DNA from: CBDUBU01 sp965365465 | Lineage (GTDB): Bacteria; Bacteroidota; Rhodothermia; Rhodothermales; DASSAV01 | Assembly: GCA_965365465.1 (NCBI GenBank) | Contig: CBDUBU010000071.1 | Location: 1 to 15,116 of the forward strand | Length of the DNA: 15,116 nt | Direction: 5' to 3' | Part shown: one piece after another, positions 7,148 through 15,032 of the stretch | Layout of the letters: each line of letters starts with the position of its first letter | Numbering within the stretch: the stretch's first letter is position 1 | Position numbers and translations under genes: made by a program | The notes under the pieces: generated by a model | Database searches by the model: none | What the model was told of the DNA's origin: nothing | What the model saw: the letters and a program-made list of their open reading frames with translations, nothing else

Positions 7148-7378
7148 ATGTCCGAATTTGACGACAAAATCGTTCGCTTTGAACAACTGAACCTGCTGGG
7201 CAAAACGATATTTCTCAGCGGCGCGGCGGTGCATCTAACTGCGAAGCTGATCGATTTTGCACTGGAACGCGCCGTTGACGTTGTCGTCGAGACGGAAAAA
7301 GCGTTCAAACAAGGCAAGGATTCAAACATTGAGGATGCCAAGATACTTGAAGAACGAGAGCGAGGTATGCATTCATGA
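7148..7378 (+). CDS. Small helical protein, unknown function (second of a paralogous pair)
   Basis: This 76-residue protein is not recognised. It is almost entirely alpha-helical in character: MSEFDDKIVRFEQLNLLGK, then a hydrophobic stretch (about residues 20-48) with little charge, then a Lys/Glu-rich end. The core FxxLxxxxKxxFLxxAxV (residues 11-28) is shared with the preceding gene's product, so the two probably descend from one gene. It lacks the first protein's long disordered tail. The central helix is hydrophobic enough to touch a membrane or a granule surface, but it is not a classical transmembrane segment. AGG lies about 9 bases before the ATG. The gene ends 26 bases before a strong terminator that also serves lon from the opposite side. 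Confidence 0.68.
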   Translation: MSEFDDKIVRFEQLNLLGKTIFLSGAAVHLTAKLIDFALERAVDVVVETEKAFKQGKDSNIEDAKILEERERGMHS

Positions 7379-7404
7379 TGCCTGTTTCATCGTGCGCACA
7401 AAAT

Positions 7405-7443
7405 AAAAGGGGCTGCCCGTAGAAAGACGTGGCAGCCCCTTTT
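7405..7443. terminator. Strong bidirectional intrinsic terminator between the small-gene pair and lon
   Basis: AAAAGGGGCTGCC (7405-7417) pairs perfectly with GGCAGCCCCTTTT (7431-7443), with a 13-base loop that can add three more pairs (CGT/ACG). Each strand ends its GC stem with four T, so the hairpin can stop transcripts from both sides. It lies 26 bp past the plus-strand gene end and 30 bp past the lon stop. Confidence 0.88.
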
Positions 7444-7473
7444 ACGTTCATCATACGTCGTTATGGCATCCTG

Positions 7474-9984
7474 TCAGTTCGTAGTGACTGTTCCTTCAAC
7501 AGGCGCCCCATTGGCCCCTCCGTGAATGCGCGCCTTTTCTTCCTCCGGCACGATGAAGAAGGCCCGCGCATCGACGACGGCTTCTGGCTCCAGCACAAGA
7601 TCGATGACTTCCTCCATGCGCTTGACGTAGGTTATTTCGAGATCATCAAGGGCGTGCCCCTTGATCTCATCAATGTCTTTCTTGTTCTTTTCCGGAAGGA
7701 TGACGTGCGTGATCCCGGCGCGTTTGGCGGCAAGCACTTTCTCTTTGATGCCGCCGACCGGCAGCGCCAGGCCCCGCAGCGTGATTTCACCCGTCATAGC
7801 GACGGAGTGTTTGACCCGTCGCTGCGTATAGATTGAAACGAGCGCGGAGAGCATGGCAACTCCTGCCGAAGGTCCGTCCTTAGGGACGGCGCCCGCAGGC
7901 ACGTGTACGTGTACGTCCCAGAACCGGAAGGCATCTCGCGGAATCTGAAGTTCTTCTGCGTGCGCCTTGACATACGAAAAGGCAGCTTGGGCAGACTCCT
8001 TCATCACCTCGCCGAGTTGTCCGGTCAGGATCATCCGGCCGCCGCCGCGTGAAACGGAAGCCTCGATGAACAGAATGTCTCCGCCGACCGGCGTCCAGGC
8101 CAGGCCGGTTGCTACGCCGGGCACCTCCGTGCGCTGTGCTACCTCGGAGTAGAACTTTCGCACGCCAAGATACTCTTCGACATCATCCGCCTCAATGGTT
8201 GCCGTCGAGAGGTCGCCTGTGGCAACCTTTCTGGCAACGCCGCGAGCGACACCGCCGATCATGCGTTCAAGCTGGCGTACGCCGGATTCGCGTGTATATC
8301 CCTCGGCAATCAGAATCAGCGCTTCGTCCGTGATCTCGAACTGATCGGGTTTCAGGCCATTGCGCTCGATCTGGCGTGGCACAAGGTACTGCCTGGCAAT
8401 CTGGAGTTTCTCTTCCTGCGTATATCCGGTAATCTCGATCATTTCCATGCGGTCGCGGAGCGGGGCAGGAATCATCTCCAGGTAGTTTGCCGTCGCAATG
8501 AACAGCACCTTCGAGAGGTCGTAGTCCAGTTCCAGGTAATGATCGTTAAACGCTATGTTTTGCTCGGGATCAAGCACCTCGAGCAATGCACTGGAAGGAT
8601 CGCCCCGGAAGTCTGCCCCGAGTTTGTCTATCTCGTCCAGCATGAATACGGGGTTTGCCTTCCCGGCCTTCTTCATGCCCTGCACTACGCGCCCCGGCAG
8701 CGCCCCAACGTAGGTCCGGCGATGTCCTCGAATCTCCGCTTCATCCCGAACCCCGCCCAGGCTCATCCTGACGAACTCACGTCCCATCGCTCTGGCAATG
8801 CTTTTGCCCAGGCTCGTCTTTCCCACGCCCGGCGGCCCGTAAAAGCACAGAATAGGGGCCTTCATGTCGCCTTTGAGTTTCAGCACAGCCAAGTGCTCCA
8901 GTATTCTCTTTTTGACCTGATCCAGGCCATAGTGGTCCTCGTTTAGGATCTCTTCGGCGCGTTTGATATCGAGATGATCCTCGGAGTACTCCATCCACGG
9001 AAGATCGAGAATCCAGTCAATGTAGTTTCGGGTGACCGCGTAATCAGGCGCGGCAGGATTGGTTCGCGCCAGCTTGTCAAACTCTTTGTTGAGCGTTTTG
9101 CGAACGTGGTCCGGCAGTTCCTTTTGCTCAGCGCGGGACCGTAGTTCGCTAACCTCGCCTGAACCACTTTCTCCCTCGCCCAGTTCGTCCTGGATGGCCT
9201 TCATCTGCTGGCGAAGCAGGTACTCACGCTGTTGCTTGTCTACGTCCGTCTTGACGCGCGAGCGAATTTCCTCAGACAGTTGCAAAACCTGAAGCTCGCG
9301 GTTCAGATGGTTCATCACCTGCTCGGCGCGCTCCACGAGGGAAACAGTCTCCAGCAATTTCTGCTTGTCCTCGACGCCTATTTGAAGGTTTGAGGCAATA
9401 AAGTGAATCAGGAAAGTAGGAGATTCAATGTTCTGAATCGCGTAAGCAGCCTCGCTGGGCAGGTTAGGCGACATGTTCACGATCTGGATAGCCAGCTCCT
9501 TGATTGAACGAATGCGGGCATCCAGACCAATCTGATCGCTTTCCGTCTGTTCTTCAATGGGATGCACACTGGCCCGGAAGTAAGGCTCGTTTTGTACATA
9601 TTCCTGAATATGGAAACGGCGCTTACCCTGAATTACGATGGACTTTGATCCATCAGGCATTTTGATGAGCTTCAGGATTGTTGCAACGGTTCCGTATTCA
9701 TACAAGTCAGAAGGTCCGGGATCTTCGACTTCGCTGCTGCGCTGGGCCACCACTCCGATCAGCCGGTCGCCGTTAAAGGCATCCTTGACCAGCTTGAGTG
9801 AAGCATCGCGCCCCACCGTAATCGGAAGTACGACGCCAGGGAAAAGCACTGTATTACGAAGCGTCAGAATGGGCAGCGTTTCCGGCACCGTAAAGCTGCT
9901 CATGGCCTTCTCTTCGTCCGCCGTGGGCAGGGGAATACTCTGTTCCGGGTCTTCCTCTTCAACCAGATAAAGACTATTTATCAT
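7474..9984 (-). CDS. lon: ATP-dependent protease Lon
   Basis: Lon is a cytoplasmic AAA+ serine protease that degrades misfolded and selected regulatory proteins. The 836-residue product has all three parts: an N-terminal substrate-binding LON domain (about residues 37-245, beginning LPILTLRNTVLFPG), the AAA+ module with Walker A GPPGVGKT (383-390, Lys389) and Walker B FMLDEIDK, and the C-terminal protease domain. The catalytic dyad is Ser706 in KDGPSAG and Lys749 in GGIKEK. I keep the ATG at 9984, although no Shine-Dalgarno precedes it. The acidic extension before the LON domain (EEEDPEQSIPLPTADEEK) resembles Lon proteins of Bacteroidota, whereas the ATG at 9903 would delete it. The gene is transcribed toward the terminator at 7405-7443, and a regulatory gap of 293 bp lies upstream. 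Confidence 0.98.
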   Translation of the reverse strand: MINSLYLVEEEDPEQSIPLPTADEEKAMSSFTVPETLPILTLRNTVLFPGVVLPITVGRDASLKLVKDAFNGDRLIGVVAQRSSEVEDPGPSDLYEYGTVATILKLIKMPDGSKSIVIQGKRRFHIQEYVQNEPYFRASVHPIEEQTESDQIGLDARIRSIKELAIQIVNMSPNLPSEAAYAIQNIESPTFLIHFIASNLQIGVEDKQKLLETVSLVERAEQVMNHLNRELQVLQLSEEIRSRVKTDVDKQQREYLLRQQMKAIQDELGEGESGSGEVSELRSRAEQKELPDHVRKTLNKEFDKLARTNPAAPDYAVTRNYIDWILDLPWMEYSEDHLDIKRAEEILNEDHYGLDQVKKRILEHLAVLKLKGDMKAPILCFYGPPGVGKTSLGKSIARAMGREFVRMSLGGVRDEAEIRGHRRTYVGALPGRVVQGMKKAGKANPVFMLDEIDKLGADFRGDPSSALLEVLDPEQNIAFNDHYLELDYDLSKVLFIATANYLEMIPAPLRDRMEMIEITGYTQEEKLQIARQYLVPRQIERNGLKPDQFEITDEALILIAEGYTRESGVRQLERMIGGVARGVARKVATGDLSTATIEADDVEEYLGVRKFYSEVAQRTEVPGVATGLAWTPVGGDILFIEASVSRGGGRMILTGQLGEVMKESAQAAFSYVKAHAEELQIPRDAFRFWDVHVHVPAGAVPKDGPSAGVAMLSALVSIYTQRRVKHSVAMTGEITLRGLALPVGGIKEKVLAAKRAGITHVILPEKNKKDIDEIKGHALDDLEITYVKRMEEVIDLVLEPEAVVDARAFFIVPEEEKARIHGGANGAPVEGTVTTN

Positions 9985-10100
9985 TTCAGTATTATTTATC
10001 AGCTATGATCATCTACAAAAAGGATACATCAGCCTGCCTTATATGACGGCAGTCTGCATCTGAGCCGTTGTGTCAGTCTCGGCGCTGTCCCGGAATGGTC

Positions 10101-10130
10101 AAAAACTACGCCAAAGCAAGGGCATGACAA
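10101..10130 (-). promoter_or_regulatory. Candidate lon promoter
   Basis: On the minus strand TTGTCA (10130-10125) is followed after 16 bases by TAGTTTTT (10108-10101). TTG, 19 bases, then TAnnTTT also resembles the -33/-7 pattern of Bacteroidota promoters. The transcript would have a leader of about 110 bases. This is tentative. Confidence 0.25.
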
Positions 10131-10188
10131 TTGGGCAGGAATCTGCATCCAGACACGGATAGTCAGGTATTGTTCTGGTTGCCTACCC

Positions 10189-10220
10189 GCTCGAAAAAAG
10201 CTCTCTGTGCTCGAAAAAAG
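10189..10220. repeat. Two copies of a 12-base direct repeat, 20 bases apart
   Basis: GCTCGAAAAAAG occurs at 10189-10200 and again, identical, at 10209-10220. The 20-base period is close to two DNA helix turns, as seen for paired protein sites. The repeats lie about 60-90 bp past the kinase stop and about 205-235 bp upstream of the lon start. Confidence 0.6.
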
Positions 10221-10277
10221 TATACCTTCCAGTGAGGCGTAAGGTTCTGGAAAGAGGGAAGTGTAGAAGCGAAAGTG

Positions 10278-11765
10278 CTAACTTCGGCGGAGCTTGGTAA
10301 TGGCTGCTTCCAGTTCCCGAAGCTGAAACGGTTTGCTCAGTACGAGGTCCACACAGTTGTTATGCCGGCCGTACTCGGTATCCCCGGTTAGCAGTGCAAT
10401 GGGAAGGGCAGGGTTGCGAAGCCGAAGCGCCCGCGCCAGTTCAATCCCGCTCATCTCCGGCATTCCATGATCTGTAAAGACAATGTCGAACTGCTCTGTG
10501 TTAGCCAGCGCCAGGGCTTCTGCACCGGATGCCGCCTGGCGAACCGTGTGGCCTTTGAGTGCGAGCAGACGCGCCAGCGCCGTCCGCACCATCGGTTCGT
10601 CATCTACAATCATAATGCGAGCCGGCGTTGCCGCAACGCGCTCTATGAGTTGGACTGTTTCCCAGGTAGAAGTTTCGGCAGGAGGGAAAAAGATCTCAAA
10701 GCGTGTGCCATCTCCAAGCCGTGAGGCCACAGAGATAGTTGCGTCATGCTCCTGAAGAATGCCATAGCTTACAGCTAGTCCCATGCCTGTTCCATGCGGG
10801 CCTTTGGTGGTGAACAAAGGTTCAAAGATGCGGGCGCGAGTGCTTTCGCTCATTCCGATTCCCGTGTCTGTGACGCTGACACAAACTCCTTTTTCAGCCA
10901 GAAAGTTTGTGTCGAAGCTGAGCATTCCCCCGCGAGGCATAGCCTGTACTGCGTTGAGGATGAGGTTGATGAATACCTCACGTAATTCCGTCGGGGACGC
11001 GGAAACCGCAGGAACCTCCCCTAGCTGAAGGGAAGTCTCGATGGCGATCCCCTGGCGGCGCGGCTCATTATACCAGTAGGGACGTGTAAGCGCTACACAG
11101 TCGCGGATCACGGTAGGGAGGTCAACAGGTTCAAAATGTGTCTGCTTTTCCTGACGGACATACTGCTGAATCTTGCGAATCAGATTTGCGCCATCGAGGG
11201 CTGCCTGTTCGATAGTGCGCAGATGTTCCGCGAAAGTCAGGTCTTTTTGCGCTTGCGAGGTCTCCGCCTTCATGAGTTCGATATGCCACAGGACAGCGCT
11301 CAACAGGTTGTTGAAATCATGCGCGATGCCCATCGTCATGCGGCCAAGCGTTTCCATACGGTGGCGCTGGGTCTGACTCGAAGTCCAACTCGAAGGCTCG
11401 GTGAGGGCCTCACCGGTAACTGTTGCGGCGCAGACCGTAGGCTCATTGTCAGCGCCGGGAAGATGAACGGGGAAGAAGTTCAGGAGGACTGGCAGCGGCT
11501 CATCGCGCCCGACTACAGAGGCGGAAAAAACCTGGTTGGTGACAAGGCAGCCGGCGATCGCTTCGGTTACATATTGCCGGGCGAGCGTCTGGTCATCCTC
11601 AGACAGGTGAAGCCAGGGGTTCTCGTCGGAGCCGAGCGCACTTTGCCAGGCCGGGTTTCGGAATACGGCCTTATCTGCTGACAGGAAGCTGGCGAAAAAC
11701 AGTTCGGGTATGAAGGAAGAGAACGACTCAGTACCACTGGGCATGGATATACGTACGCTTGACAT
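10278..11765 (-). CDS. Soluble hybrid sensor histidine kinase with C-terminal receiver domain
   Basis: The product is a two-component hybrid kinase. Using the start chosen here (495 residues), a divergent PAS-like sensor region (about 22-125, with FRNPAW) is followed by a HisKA domain. Its phosphoacceptor is His149 in MGIAHDFNNLLSAV. The HATPase domain has N271 in NLILNAVQAM, DTGIGM (from 300) and GTGMGL (325-330). The C-terminal receiver has an acidic pair in VDDEP, phosphoacceptor Asp432 in FTDHGMPEMSG, and Lys478 in LSKPF. No membrane segment is visible, so it senses an intracellular signal or a partner. I prefer the ATG at 11765 because GGAG lies 9 bases upstream. An ATG at 11834 would add 23 residues, but its AGGA is only two bases away. 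No separate response regulator is nearby. It diverges from the cystathionine beta-synthase gene. Confidence 0.92.
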   Translation of the reverse strand: MSSVRISMPSGTESFSSFIPELFFASFLSADKAVFRNPAWQSALGSDENPWLHLSEDDQTLARQYVTEAIAGCLVTNQVFSASVVGRDEPLPVLLNFFPVHLPGADNEPTVCAATVTGEALTEPSSWTSSQTQRHRMETLGRMTMGIAHDFNNLLSAVLWHIELMKAETSQAQKDLTFAEHLRTIEQAALDGANLIRKIQQYVRQEKQTHFEPVDLPTVIRDCVALTRPYWYNEPRRQGIAIETSLQLGEVPAVSASPTELREVFINLILNAVQAMPRGGMLSFDTNFLAEKGVCVSVTDTGIGMSESTRARIFEPLFTTKGPHGTGMGLAVSYGILQEHDATISVASRLGDGTRFEIFFPPAETSTWETVQLIERVAATPARIMIVDDEPMVRTALARLLALKGHTVRQAASGAEALALANTEQFDIVFTDHGMPEMSGIELARALRLRNPALPIALLTGDTEYGRHNNCVDLVLSKPFQLRELEAAITKLRRS

Positions 11766-11895
11766 GGGCCTTATCTCCAGGGTCAGGTTGGGTGGGGAAC
11801 CCGTTCCGAGAGACCAGGCGTTCACTTGGAGCATTATCCTGAACCGTCCTCAAATGAGACGGACCAGAAGCAACCGGGGTAGGGTATGAGTGCGG

Positions 11896-11924
11896 TTGGT
11901 AAATTACAAAAGTCGCAATATAAG
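11896..11924 (+). promoter_or_regulatory. Sigma-70-type promoter for the cystathionine beta-synthase operon
   Basis: TTGGTA (11896-11901), a 17-base spacer, and TATAAG (11919-11924) fit the consensus well. The predicted transcript start near 11931 leaves a leader of about 10 bases before the ATG at 11941, which also lacks a Shine-Dalgarno sequence. The spacing and match are good, but there is no experimental support. Confidence 0.5.
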
Positions 11925-11940
11925 AAATGTCTAATTAACC

Positions 11941-13347
11941 ATGTGGAATGATACAATTCTGGGCGCCATCGGAAACACGCCGTTGGTGAAGTTTAATCGC
12001 GTTGCAGTCGGCTTGCCATGCGTTGTGCTGGGTAAGGTAGAGTTTTTTAATCCAGGAGGCTCGGTCAAGGATCGGATCGGCGTAAGCATGATCGAGGCAG
12101 CCGAACGTGACGGATTGCTCAAGCCGGGCGGCACGATCGTCGAGGGAACCAGTGGCAACACCGGGGCAGGACTTGCGTTGGCGGCCATTGCCAAAGGCTA
12201 TCGGTGCATTTTTACAACGACCGATAAACAGAGCCAGGAGAAAGTAGACGTGCTGCGTGCGCTCGGCGCAGAGGTGATCGTGTGCCCGACGGCGGTTACG
12301 CCGGAAGACCCACGCTCCTATTACTCGGTCGCGCGCCGCCTGGCTACTGAAATCCCTAATTCTGTATATCTCAATCAGTATGACCACCCTGCTAACGCCG
12401 AAGCGCATTATCAGACGACGGGTCCCGAAATATGGGAGCAGACGGAGGGGCGCGTAACACATGTCTTCTCGGGCGCAGGGACCGGTGGGACGATCTCCGG
12501 GGTTGCCAGGTACCTGAAAGAGAAAAACCCTGCCGTCAAGGTCATCGGGGTAGACCCATACGGCTCGGTCTACTACAAATATTTCCATACCCGCGAGTTC
12601 GACCACAAGGAGATCTATCCCTACCTGACAGAGGGAGTTGGGGAGGATATTCTTGCTAAAAACATGGATTTCGATATTGTTGATGACTTTGTTCGGACGA
12701 CAGATAAAGAGTCCATGCAGATGACGCGCCGGCTGGCGCGGGAAGAAGGTCTTTTCGTCGGGCAGTCGTGCGGCATGGCTGTAGCAGGGGCGCTCCAATG
12801 GTTGCAGGCGCACATCGAGAGATTGAGAGAAAGCGATGTGGTCGTTGTCATTCTTCCGGATGCAGGCTACCGGTATCTTTCAAAAACCTACAATGACAAC
12901 TGGATGCGGAATCACGGTTTTCTGGAGCGTCAGCCCGATCTGACAGTCGATCAGGTTCTTACGACACGGCGAAAAGACAAGCAGATCATCTCTGTATCTC
13001 CTGAAGAGACACTCGGGGATGCCATACAATGCATGGCCGATCACGGAATCTCGCAGTTGCCTGTACTGGAAGAGGGAAGGGTTATTGGAAGCTTGACGGA
13101 GACAGTCATTCTGAACAGGCTTATCAGCAATCCGGATGCGAGGGAGGAAAAAGTGCTCCATGCGATGGATAAACCTTTTCCTATCGTGCCGAAAGCCCTT
13201 CATCTGGAGCATCTGTCTGCGTACCTTGACGAGGCTCCCGGCGCTGTGCTTGTCGAAACAGGACAGCCGGGAGCATACCAGATCATCACGAAAAGCGATC
13301 TGATCAGCGCGCTGGCAATCGCAGGTCGGAGCCGGCAAAACAGCTAG
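11941..13347 (+). CDS. Cystathionine beta-synthase with C-terminal CBS domain pair
   Basis: This is a PLP-dependent enzyme joining serine (or an activated serine) and homocysteine to cystathionine in transsulfuration, or closely related cysteine synthesis. The 468-residue protein starts directly in the catalytic domain, with no heme-binding extension. PLP lysine Lys43 lies in NPGGSVKDRIG. The phosphate and substrate loops are TSGNTGAG (70-77) and GAGTGGTISG (178-187). Residues about 338-397 and 398-462 are two CBS domains that in relatives bind adenosyl compounds and adjust activity. The catalytic core resembles cysteine synthases, so O-acetylserine use cannot be excluded. For that reason I give no gene symbol. 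A promoter lies just upstream, and a DUF3467 gene follows 13 bp after the stop, probably in the same transcript. Confidence 0.93.
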   Translation: MWNDTILGAIGNTPLVKFNRVAVGLPCVVLGKVEFFNPGGSVKDRIGVSMIEAAERDGLLKPGGTIVEGTSGNTGAGLALAAIAKGYRCIFTTTDKQSQEKVDVLRALGAEVIVCPTAVTPEDPRSYYSVARRLATEIPNSVYLNQYDHPANAEAHYQTTGPEIWEQTEGRVTHVFSGAGTGGTISGVARYLKEKNPAVKVIGVDPYGSVYYKYFHTREFDHKEIYPYLTEGVGEDILAKNMDFDIVDDFVRTTDKESMQMTRRLAREEGLFVGQSCGMAVAGALQWLQAHIERLRESDVVVVILPDAGYRYLSKTYNDNWMRNHGFLERQPDLTVDQVLTTRRKDKQIISVSPEETLGDAIQCMADHGISQLPVLEEGRVIGSLTETVILNRLISNPDAREEKVLHAMDKPFPIVPKALHLEHLSAYLDEAPGAVLVETGQPGAYQIITKSDLISALAIAGRSRQNS

Positions 13348-13360
13348 AACACAGCAGATA

Positions 13361-13687
13361 ATGAACAAGACAAAAGACCAGAATCAGGGTGCGCCGGGGC
13401 AACTCAACATTGAACTCAGTGAGGACACGGCGGAAGGGATTTATTCTAACCTGGTGATGATTGCACACTCGGCAGAAGAATTTATCCTGGACTTCATCCG
13501 GGTTATGCCGGGCGTCCCCAAGGCGCGTGTGAAAAGCAGGATCATTGTAACGCCTCAGCACGCCAAGCGCCTGCTGCACGCGCTGGCAGACAATATTCAC
13601 CGCTACGAAGTAGCGCATGGCGAGATTGAGGAACGCACCCCACCGGGCCAGCAGATTCAGTTTGGAATGCCCGGCGGAGAGGCATGA
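13361..13687 (+). CDS. DUF3467 domain protein
   Basis: This 108-residue cytoplasmic protein belongs to the DUF3467 family, of unknown function. The diagnostic core reads SNLVMIAHSAEEFILDF, then RVMPGVPKARVKSRIIVTPQ and HAKRLLHALADNI (about residues 29-79). A short Gly/Pro-rich end follows. Size and core match the family well. It begins 13 bp after the cystathionine beta-synthase stop, so the two are probably co-transcribed. I know of no established functional link between them. The Shine-Dalgarno is poor. The gene converges on the LptF/LptG permease gene with 31 bp between the stops. A five-pair hairpin GGCGC/GCGCC (13691-13708) sits there, but it has no T-tract. Confidence 0.9.
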   Translation: MNKTKDQNQGAPGQLNIELSEDTAEGIYSNLVMIAHSAEEFILDFIRVMPGVPKARVKSRIIVTPQHAKRLLHALADNIHRYEVAHGEIEERTPPGQQIQFGMPGGEA

Positions 13688-13718
13688 ACGGGCGCGAACA
13701 ACAGCGCCGCCGCCAGCC

Positions 13719-14804
13719 TCATTTCCTGACGCGCAGCAGCAGGATGAGGGCGACTCCCAGGAATACGAGATGAGGCAGCCATGCCGTAAGGGCAGGAGAA
13801 AATTCACCGGAGTAGCCGAAAGGTTCTGCCAGTTTCATTACCGCCAGGTAGCCAAACGCTGCAAACAGACCCAGACCGATCTGCACGGCCTGGCCCCCTC
13901 TTCTGCGGACGGCGGCCAGAGGCACTCCAATGAGCACGAGAATCAGGTTTGCGAAAGGATACGCAAACTTGGCGTAGTACTCGACGCGGGTGCGCCCGAT
14001 GTTGTTGACTCCTGAACGCTCCAATGCCGCAACGTATGCCTTTGCGGCAGGAATCGACATGGATTCTACGTCTCTTTCCGTACGGGCAAAATCGCGCGGA
14101 TAGACTTGCAGAAGTGTATCTATGGATGGAGCGTCTGCCCGTGTTTCTATGCCTTCAGGAGAGAAATTGCGAATAACGGCATCATGCATCCGCCAGACGG
14201 AAAGCGAGTCTACCCATTCCATGCGTTGCGCATCGATCCTTTTTTTGAGGTGGCTTTCGTTCACGAACTCCTGCAGCGAAACCCGATGTGCGATCTGCGC
14301 GGTGCGGTCGTAATAGCCAACGGTGATGTAGCTTCCTGGCCGGTTCTGGCGGTGTATCTCGGTAACGTCGAACTGGCGCGATCCACTCTTGAGGTAAGTG
14401 TTCTCAAATTCCAGGACGACGGTGTTGGTTTTCGGCACGACCCATCCATTGAACCAGAACATCGCGCCTGTAAACACCAGCGCCGTGATGAAATAAGGCC
14501 ACAATAACCGGTACAGCGAGACGCCGCTCGTTTGAAGCGCTACGAGTTGAAGCTCCTGCGCCAGCTTGCCGGTCAGATAAACGCAAGAAAGAAAAAGCGC
14601 CAGCGGAGAAGTCAGGCGCACAATGTCAGGAATGTAGTTCAGGTAGTAAACAAAGAAAACCTGCCGCATCGTTGCGCCACGGTCGAAGAAGTCGTCGATG
14701 TACTCCACGTAGTGCAAGACGATAAAGAAAACGATCAATCCCACGATCAAAAGGACAGCGCCTGAGAGAAAGCGCCGGATGATGTGAAGGTCAAACGTTT
14801 TCAT
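13719..14804 (-). CDS. LptF/LptG-family permease (lipopolysaccharide export)
   Basis: LptF and LptG are the inner-membrane subunits of the ABC transporter that pulls lipopolysaccharide out of the membrane toward the outer membrane. The 361-residue product has the family plan. Three or four N-terminal membrane helices (about residues 12-34, 47-75, 96-120) are followed by a periplasmic beta-jellyroll (about 125-275) and three C-terminal helices (about 282-303, 307-327, 335-357). The motif LIGVPLAAVRRRGG begins the first C-terminal cytoplasmic turn. I chose the ATG at 14804. A TTG at 14849 in frame would add 15 polar residues ahead of the first helix, which is less likely. The sequence does not separate LptF from LptG. 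It diverges from sucC and shows the organism has a Gram-negative envelope. Confidence 0.93.
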   Translation of the reverse strand: MKTFDLHIIRRFLSGAVLLIVGLIVFFIVLHYVEYIDDFFDRGATMRQVFFVYYLNYIPDIVRLTSPLALFLSCVYLTGKLAQELQLVALQTSGVSLYRLLWPYFITALVFTGAMFWFNGWVVPKTNTVVLEFENTYLKSGSRQFDVTEIHRQNRPGSYITVGYYDRTAQIAHRVSLQEFVNESHLKKRIDAQRMEWVDSLSVWRMHDAVIRNFSPEGIETRADAPSIDTLLQVYPRDFARTERDVESMSIPAAKAYVAALERSGVNNIGRTRVEYYAKFAYPFANLILVLIGVPLAAVRRRGGQAVQIGLGLFAAFGYLAVMKLAEPFGYSGEFSPALTAWLPHLVFLGVALILLLRVRK

Positions 14805-14948
14805 GGGGCATCTGCCAGGGGCAAAATGCGACCGAGAGACCCGGCGCAAAATAGAAGTAACCGAAAGGACAGGTTAGTCTATGGAAGGTGATTCTTTCTG
14901 AATGGTTCCGTAGCTTAACGCTGCTCAATGTGTCCTCATGGTTAGAGG

Positions 14949-15021
14949 CAGGTGAATGCTACGCACCTGGCATCAAGTCTTAGCAGTATTGGATAGCGGC
15001 AGGTGTATCGCTGCCTACCTG
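14949..15021 (+). promoter_or_regulatory. Two stem-loops in the sucC leader
   Basis: CAGGTG (14949-14954) pairs with CACCTG (14964-14969). A second copy, CAGGT (15000-15004), pairs with ACCTG (15017-15021) or competes with GGCAG/CTGCC (14998-15002 with 15011-15015). The two elements share GGCAGGTG. The second ends 11 bases before the sucC ATG, over the place where ribosomes bind, so it could affect translation. It does not match any riboswitch class I recognise. Confidence 0.35.
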
Positions 15022-15032
15022 TAAGTGAAATT

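Larger units (their letters stand above)
9985..10277. other. Intergenic region upstream of lon
   Basis: No coding sequence was seen. The region contains a candidate lon promoter (10101-10130), a small hairpin CTGCC/GGCAG (10035-10053) around a TATAAG on the minus strand, and a 12-base direct repeat (10189-10220). Near the kinase stop there is a six-pair hairpin, TTCCAG/CTGGAA (10227-10252), followed on the minus strand by T-rich DNA that may be a weak terminator. No perfect heat-shock operator of the CIRCE or HAIR type was recognised. Confidence 0.5.

Noticed and set aside
7899..7920. Tandem GTGTAC-like repeat
   Set aside because: It encodes the conserved HVHVPAG stretch of the Lon protease domain, so it is explained by coding.
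11935..12813. Long antisense open frame (292 codons) within the cystathionine beta-synthase gene
   Set aside because: The plus strand encodes clear catalytic motifs across this whole stretch; the antisense frame has no recognisable domain.
13691..13708. Hairpin GGCGC/GCGCC between the DUF3467 gene and the permease gene
   Set aside because: Only five pairs and no T-tract on either strand, so it is not called as a terminator.
14805..14849. TTG-initiated N-terminal extension of the permease
   Set aside because: The ATG at 14804 places the first membrane helix at the usual distance from the N-terminus; the extension is polar and has no ribosome site.
14903..14990. tRNA-like text (CCGTAGCTTAAC) in the sucC leader
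   Set aside because: There is no acceptor stem, no T-loop sequence and no plausible anticodon arm, so it does not fold as a tRNA.
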